From the NCBI GenBank assembly GCA_900318545.1, contig ONLC01000011.1, positions 1-17,192 of the forward strand: 17,192 bases of DNA. Direction: 5' to 3'. Of this stretch, positions 14,381-17,192 are shown piece after piece. Within the stretch, counting starts at the first letter, position 1. Each line of letters begins with the position of its first letter. The position numbers were made by a program, and so were the translations under genes. The notes beneath the pieces are model-generated. The model ran no database searches and had not been told where the DNA came from. It worked only from the letters and a program-made list of their open reading frames with translations. This DNA comes from an uncultured Eubacteriales bacterium (GTDB lineage: Bacteria > Bacillota > Clostridia > Oscillospirales > Ruminococcaceae).

Positions 14381-15676
14381 TCAGTCCTCAAATCTGACCT
14401 TTATTGCATTTGCGTGAGCTGTAAGACCCTCCTTCTCAGCAACAAGAACAATATCGTCCTTTGCTTCTCTGAGGGCGTCTTCGGTGTAGTAGATAAAGCT
14501 AGAACGCTTCTCAAAGCTGTTCACTCCGAGAGGCGAGAAGAACCTTGCAGTTCCGCTTGTAGGAAGAACGTGGTTAGGTCCTGCATAGTAATCTCCAAGC
14601 GGCTCGGAAGCATAAGAGCCAAGGAATACAGAGCCTGCATTATCGAGCCTGCCGACATACTCCATCGGGTTCTCAAAGAGAACTTCAAGGTGCTCGGGAG
14701 CATAACGGTTAGCCATCTCAACAGCCTGATCTTTAGTTTCACATATCATTACTGCACCGTAGTTTGTAAGCGACTTCTCAATGATGTCCTTTCTTTCAAG
14801 GTACTGCATCTGTCTGTCGATCTCTTTTATAGTTTCATCAGCGACTCTCTCGCTTGTAGTTACAAGGATAGCCGATGCGATAACATCGTGCTCTGCCTGA
14901 GACATAAGGTCTGCCGCTACGAACTTAGGCTCTGCGGTATCGTCAGCCATAACGAGTATCTCGCTCGGTCCTGCTATCATGTCAATGTCAACAGTGCCGT
15001 AAAGAAGCTTCTTAGCAGTTGCAACATAGATGTTTCCGGGGCCTACTATCTTATCTACCTTAGGAATCTCCTCAGTTCCGAATGCCAGTGCTGCGATAGC
15101 CTGTGCTCCGCCCGACATGAACACTCTGTCCACTCCGCAAAGCGATGCGGCTACAAGTATATCCTTATTTGGTGTGCCGTCTTTAAGAGGAGGTGTCACC
15201 ATAATGATCTCATTCACTCCTGCGATCTTGGCAGGCACAGCATTCATAAGCACCGACGACGGATATGCAGCCGTACCTCCGGGAACATACAGACCTACTC
15301 TGTTAAGACCTCTTACCTTCTGACCCATTATACAGCCGTCAGCCCTTGCATTTACAAAGCTCTGCGACTTCTGTCTCTGGTGGAAATCGGTTATGTTGGC
15401 GATTGAGTTCAGCAGTGCCTCAACAAACCTGGGGTCAGCCTCGGTGAGAGCATCGTTTATAACATCTCTGGGTACTTCATAATACTGAGGAAGCTTACCG
15501 TCAAACTTCTCGGTGTAGGCCTTTACTGCCTTGTCGCCCTCGTTTCTTACGTTCTCGATTATCTCATTTACAACGGCTGTTACCTTCTTGTCGGTCTCTC
15601 CGCTTCTCTTCTCCAGCTGCTTGAAAAACTCGACCTCGTCAGTGCCGTTGACATAGATCTTTCTGATGTTTATCAT
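14381..15676 (-). CDS. hisD: Histidinol dehydrogenase HisD
   Basis: Catalyses the last two oxidations, from L-histidinol to L-histidine, with NAD and Zn. The 431-residue length is typical. Zinc ligands align with the Escherichia coli enzyme: Gln260 and His263 (SQAEHD), Asp362 (LGDYYAG) and His421 (TAHANA). The catalytic pair Glu328-His329 lies in RYAPEHLE. VGPGNIYVATAKK (211-223), AGPSEILV (235-242) and GPNHVLPTSGTARFFSPL (366-383) complete the signature. The ATG has AAGGAA 8 bases upstream and follows the hisG stop by 4 bases. No hisC lies between hisD and hisB, unlike many his operons. Confidence 0.98.
   Translation of the reverse strand: MINIRKIYVNGTDEVEFFKQLEKRSGETDKKVTAVVNEIIENVRNEGDKAVKAYTEKFDGKLPQYYEVPRDVINDALTEADPRFVEALLNSIANITDFHQRQKSQSFVNARADGCIMGQKVRGLNRVGLYVPGGTAAYPSSVLMNAVPAKIAGVNEIIMVTPPLKDGTPNKDILVAASLCGVDRVFMSGGAQAIAALAFGTEEIPKVDKIVGPGNIYVATAKKLLYGTVDIDMIAGPSEILVMADDTAEPKFVAADLMSQAEHDVIASAILVTTSERVADETIKEIDRQMQYLERKDIIEKSLTNYGAVMICETKDQAVEMANRYAPEHLEVLFENPMEYVGRLDNAGSVFLGSYASEPLGDYYAGPNHVLPTSGTARFFSPLGVNSFEKRSSFIYYTEDALREAKDDIVLVAEKEGLTAHANAIKVRFED
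14385..14389 (-). promoter_or_regulatory. Ribosome binding site deciding the hisB start
   Basis: GAGGA lies inside the last codons of hisD, 8 bases before the ATG at 14376. The upstream TTG at 14391 overlaps this site, which makes it the less likely start. Confidence 0.55.
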
Positions 15677-15680
15677 AATA

Positions 15681-16319
15681 TCATTTCCTTTCCAGATTTT
15701 TCTCTATAAGCTCAACAAAGGCTTCAATCTCCTTCTGTCTGAGCTTCATGCTGACCATATTCACGATCAGCCTTGCAGATACGGGGCAGACGTCCTCGAT
15801 CACTTCAAGGCCGTTTTCCTTGAGCGTTGTTCCCGTCTCGACTATATCGACTATACCGTCTGCCAGCTCAAGCAGGGGTGCAAGCTCCACCGAGCCCTCT
15901 ATTTTTATGATCTCAACGTCCATGCCCTTTTCTTCAAAGAACTTTCTTGTGATGTTCGGGTACTTTGTAGCTACGGTCTTCACACCGAAGCCGCTGTAGA
16001 AGTCGCTCCCCTTTTTGACAGCAAGAGCAAACCTGCAGCGTCCGAAGCCGAGATCAACCAGCTCAAAGAATTTTCCCTGCATCTCCATTATAGTGTCCTT
16101 GCCCACAACGCCCATATCGCAGACACCGTGCTCAACGTAGGTGATAACATCATTTGCCTTTGCAAGCACTACCTCTGCATTTGCGTCCTCTATCGGCAGA
16201 ATAAGCTTTCTTCCCTTTTCTCTGACAGAAGTACAGTCATAGCCTATCTTCTCTAAAAGCCCGACTGTATCCTTTTCAAGTCTTCCCTTTGTAAGGGCTA
16301 TCCTCAATGGTTTGTTCAT
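15681..16319 (-). CDS. hisG: ATP phosphoribosyltransferase HisG, short form
   Basis: The first and committed step, joining ATP and PRPP to give phosphoribosyl-ATP. The 212-residue protein lacks the C-terminal histidine-binding domain, so it belongs to the short form, which normally works with the regulatory subunit HisZ. Motifs: IALTKGRLEKD near the N-terminus, GVVGKDTIME (70-79) and the PRPP loop ADGIVDIVETGTTLKENGL near 153-171. No hisZ is in the window. The ATG follows AAGGA by about 9 bases. Only 23 bases separate it from the LigA/phosphatase chimera upstream, leaving no room for a leader, T-box or separate promoter outside that coding sequence. Confidence 0.97.
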   Translation of the reverse strand: MNKPLRIALTKGRLEKDTVGLLEKIGYDCTSVREKGRKLILPIEDANAEVVLAKANDVITYVEHGVCDMGVVGKDTIMEMQGKFFELVDLGFGRCRFALAVKKGSDFYSGFGVKTVATKYPNITRKFFEEKGMDVEIIKIEGSVELAPLLELADGIVDIVETGTTLKENGLEVIEDVCPVSARLIVNMVSMKLRQKEIEAFVELIEKNLERK

Positions 16320-16342
16320 GTCTGTTTTTCCTTTTCTTTTTA

Positions 16343-17192
16343 TTACATTAGCTTCATAAGCCTGCAGTTATCTATGCCTGCCTTCCAGAAGTCAGCTCTC
16401 GGCTTATTCAGAATGCGGCAGACTATACTTGAATTCATAGCTCCGTGACCTACAATAAGAACGTCCTTTCCTGCCCTTACCTGACCCATAACTACCTCTT
16501 CAAGAAACTCCCCTGTTCGTGCGAAGAGCTCATCAAGGCTCTCACCGTCCCGTACAGGAACGGTATAATCCTCGGGGTGCAGGAAAAGCTGGTTTATCGG
16601 GCATTCGGGATCACTGAATGAGATCTCCTTTCCCTCATATATACCGAAGGACATCTCTACCAGCCTGTCATCGGTAACTATCGGGATATTCAGTTCACGC
16701 GCGGTCTTATTCTTTGACGAATTGGAGGTCGAGTCGTTGTTTATGAGGTAATCTGTCTTTGAGGATACCGCTGAAGCGACCTTGCCGCCGTTTGCCTCGA
16801 TATAGGCTTTGAGTTCGCTGCGATTTTTCCAGATATGCACCGAGCCTGTTATGACGAAGGCCTTTCCGGCTATTCCTGAAGCAGAGTTTATCTCCATCGG
16901 GGGCGCTATATCAAGTTCTGCGATAAGTGAACGGAATTCACTGAGATTTTTTTCATTTGCGAAAAAGCGCTCATACTCCCCTGCGAGCACCTCTCCTATT
17001 CCGTCGATCACCGTAAGCTGTTCGACTGTGAGCTTCTCAAGCTCGTCAGGAGTCGTGTATTCTGCGCAGATAAGCCTTGAAGCAGCTCTGCCGATATTCG
17101 GTATCCCCATAGCGTAAAGTACGCGGCTGAGTTCTGTGTGCCTTGATGCTTCAATTGCTGCCTGCATCTTCTCGTAAGATTTATCACCGAAG
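16343..17192 (-). CDS. ligA: Partial: LigA C-terminal region fused in frame to C-terminal half of a histidine-phosphatase protein
   Basis: The frame is open to the window edge, so the true start lies outside. Residues are numbered from the Met at 17167. The first part is NAD-dependent DNA ligase LigA: SYEKMQAAIEASRHTELSR, two helix-hairpin-helix elements (LYAMGIPNIG 17-26, LTVIDGIGEV 51-60) and a BRCT domain (about 98-167, KAFVITGS, GGKVASAVSSKTDYLI). At IPIVTDD (161-167) it passes without a break into a phosphoglycerate-mutase-like half: RLVEMSFGIYEG (168-179), PVRDGESLDELFAR and VLIVGHGAMN (236-245) with the second catalytic His241. The phosphatase N-terminus with its RHG nucleophile motif is absent. 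The ligase part may still work, but the phosphatase half should be inactive. It could be a real deletion fusion or a mis-assembly. It lies directly before hisG. Confidence 0.85.
   Translation of the reverse strand, partial: FGDKSYEKMQAAIEASRHTELSRVLYAMGIPNIGRAASRLICAEYTTPDELEKLTVEQLTVIDGIGEVLAGEYERFFANEKNLSEFRSLIAELDIAPPMEINSASGIAGKAFVITGSVHIWKNRSELKAYIEANGGKVASAVSSKTDYLINNDSTSNSSKNKTARELNIPIVTDDRLVEMSFGIYEGKEISFSDPECPINQLFLHPEDYTVPVRDGESLDELFARTGEFLEEVVMGQVRAGKDVLIVGHGAMNSSIVCRILNKPRADFWKAGIDNCRLMKLM

Noticed and set aside
14291..15406. Long plus-strand open frame (371 codons) antisense to hisD/hisB
   Set aside because: hisD and hisB on the other strand have every expected catalytic residue. 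The antisense translation is low-complexity, with many Cys/Ser/Leu and no motif, and there is no good RBS. It is a codon-bias shadow.
16320..16342. T-box or histidine-responsive leader before hisG
   Set aside because: Only 23 bases separate hisG from the upstream coding frame, too short for such a leader.
1..17192. CRISPR array, defence island, prophage or insertion sequence
   Set aside because: No spaced direct repeats, transposase, integrase or phage proteins were seen. The genes are housekeeping and tightly packed.

Overview
The window looks like chromosomal DNA of a Gram-positive anaerobe of the class Clostridia, probably the Oscillospiraceae/Ruminococcus side. The reasons are the gene order (miaB, a YlbF/YmcA-type gene, mutS, mutL, miaA, hfq, an HlyD-like gene, yggS), the strong AGGAGG-type ribosome binding sites, the frequent TTG/GTG starts and the separate small his genes. 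This placement is inferred from synteny and protein style, not from a database search. Every supported gene lies on the minus strand, so transcription runs from high to low coordinates. No rRNA, tRNA, CRISPR array, insertion sequence or prophage gene was seen. No gene-free stretch exceeds about 165 bases.

Region A (about 17192 to 10543) is a histidine-biosynthesis cluster. It begins with an odd ORF that runs off the right edge: the C-terminal half of NAD-dependent DNA ligase LigA (helix-hairpin-helix plus BRCT) joined in frame to the C-terminal half of a histidine-phosphatase (phosphoglycerate-mutase-like) protein. Then come hisG (short form), hisD, hisB, hisH, a class I methyltransferase in the slot where hisA usually lies, hisF, hisI and hisE, all separated by at most 23 bases or overlapping. 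A small DUF3592-like membrane protein follows 17 bases after hisE. hisA, hisC, hisZ and a histidinol-phosphate phosphatase are not in the window.

Region B (about 10542 to 9489) holds a cysteine-containing conserved-looking hypothetical protein. Its ribosome binding site can pair with an upstream anti-Shine-Dalgarno sequence. After it come a long perfect hairpin terminator and a perfect-consensus sigma-A promoter (TTGACA, 17 bases, TATAAT).

Region C (9488 to the left edge) is a genome-maintenance and RNA operon driven by that promoter: miaB, a YlbF/YmcA-family protein with a five-cysteine tail, mutS, mutL, miaA, hfq, an HlyD-like membrane-anchored protein and a truncated yggS. MiaA and MiaB carry out successive steps of ms2i6A37 tRNA modification, MutS and MutL act in mismatch repair, and Hfq is an RNA chaperone. 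The YlbF/YmcA-type protein may link to RNase Y control, as its relatives do in Bacillus.

The main oddities are the LigA/phosphatase chimera at the head of the his cluster, the methyltransferase in place of hisA, the broken yggS at the left edge, the Cys-tailed YlbF-family protein and the SD/anti-SD inverted repeat. Most of the window is otherwise conventional housekeeping DNA. I did not find a convincing new multi-gene system. Start codons of miaB, hisB, hisF and hisI were moved downstream of the longest possible ORF on ribosome-binding-site and family grounds.
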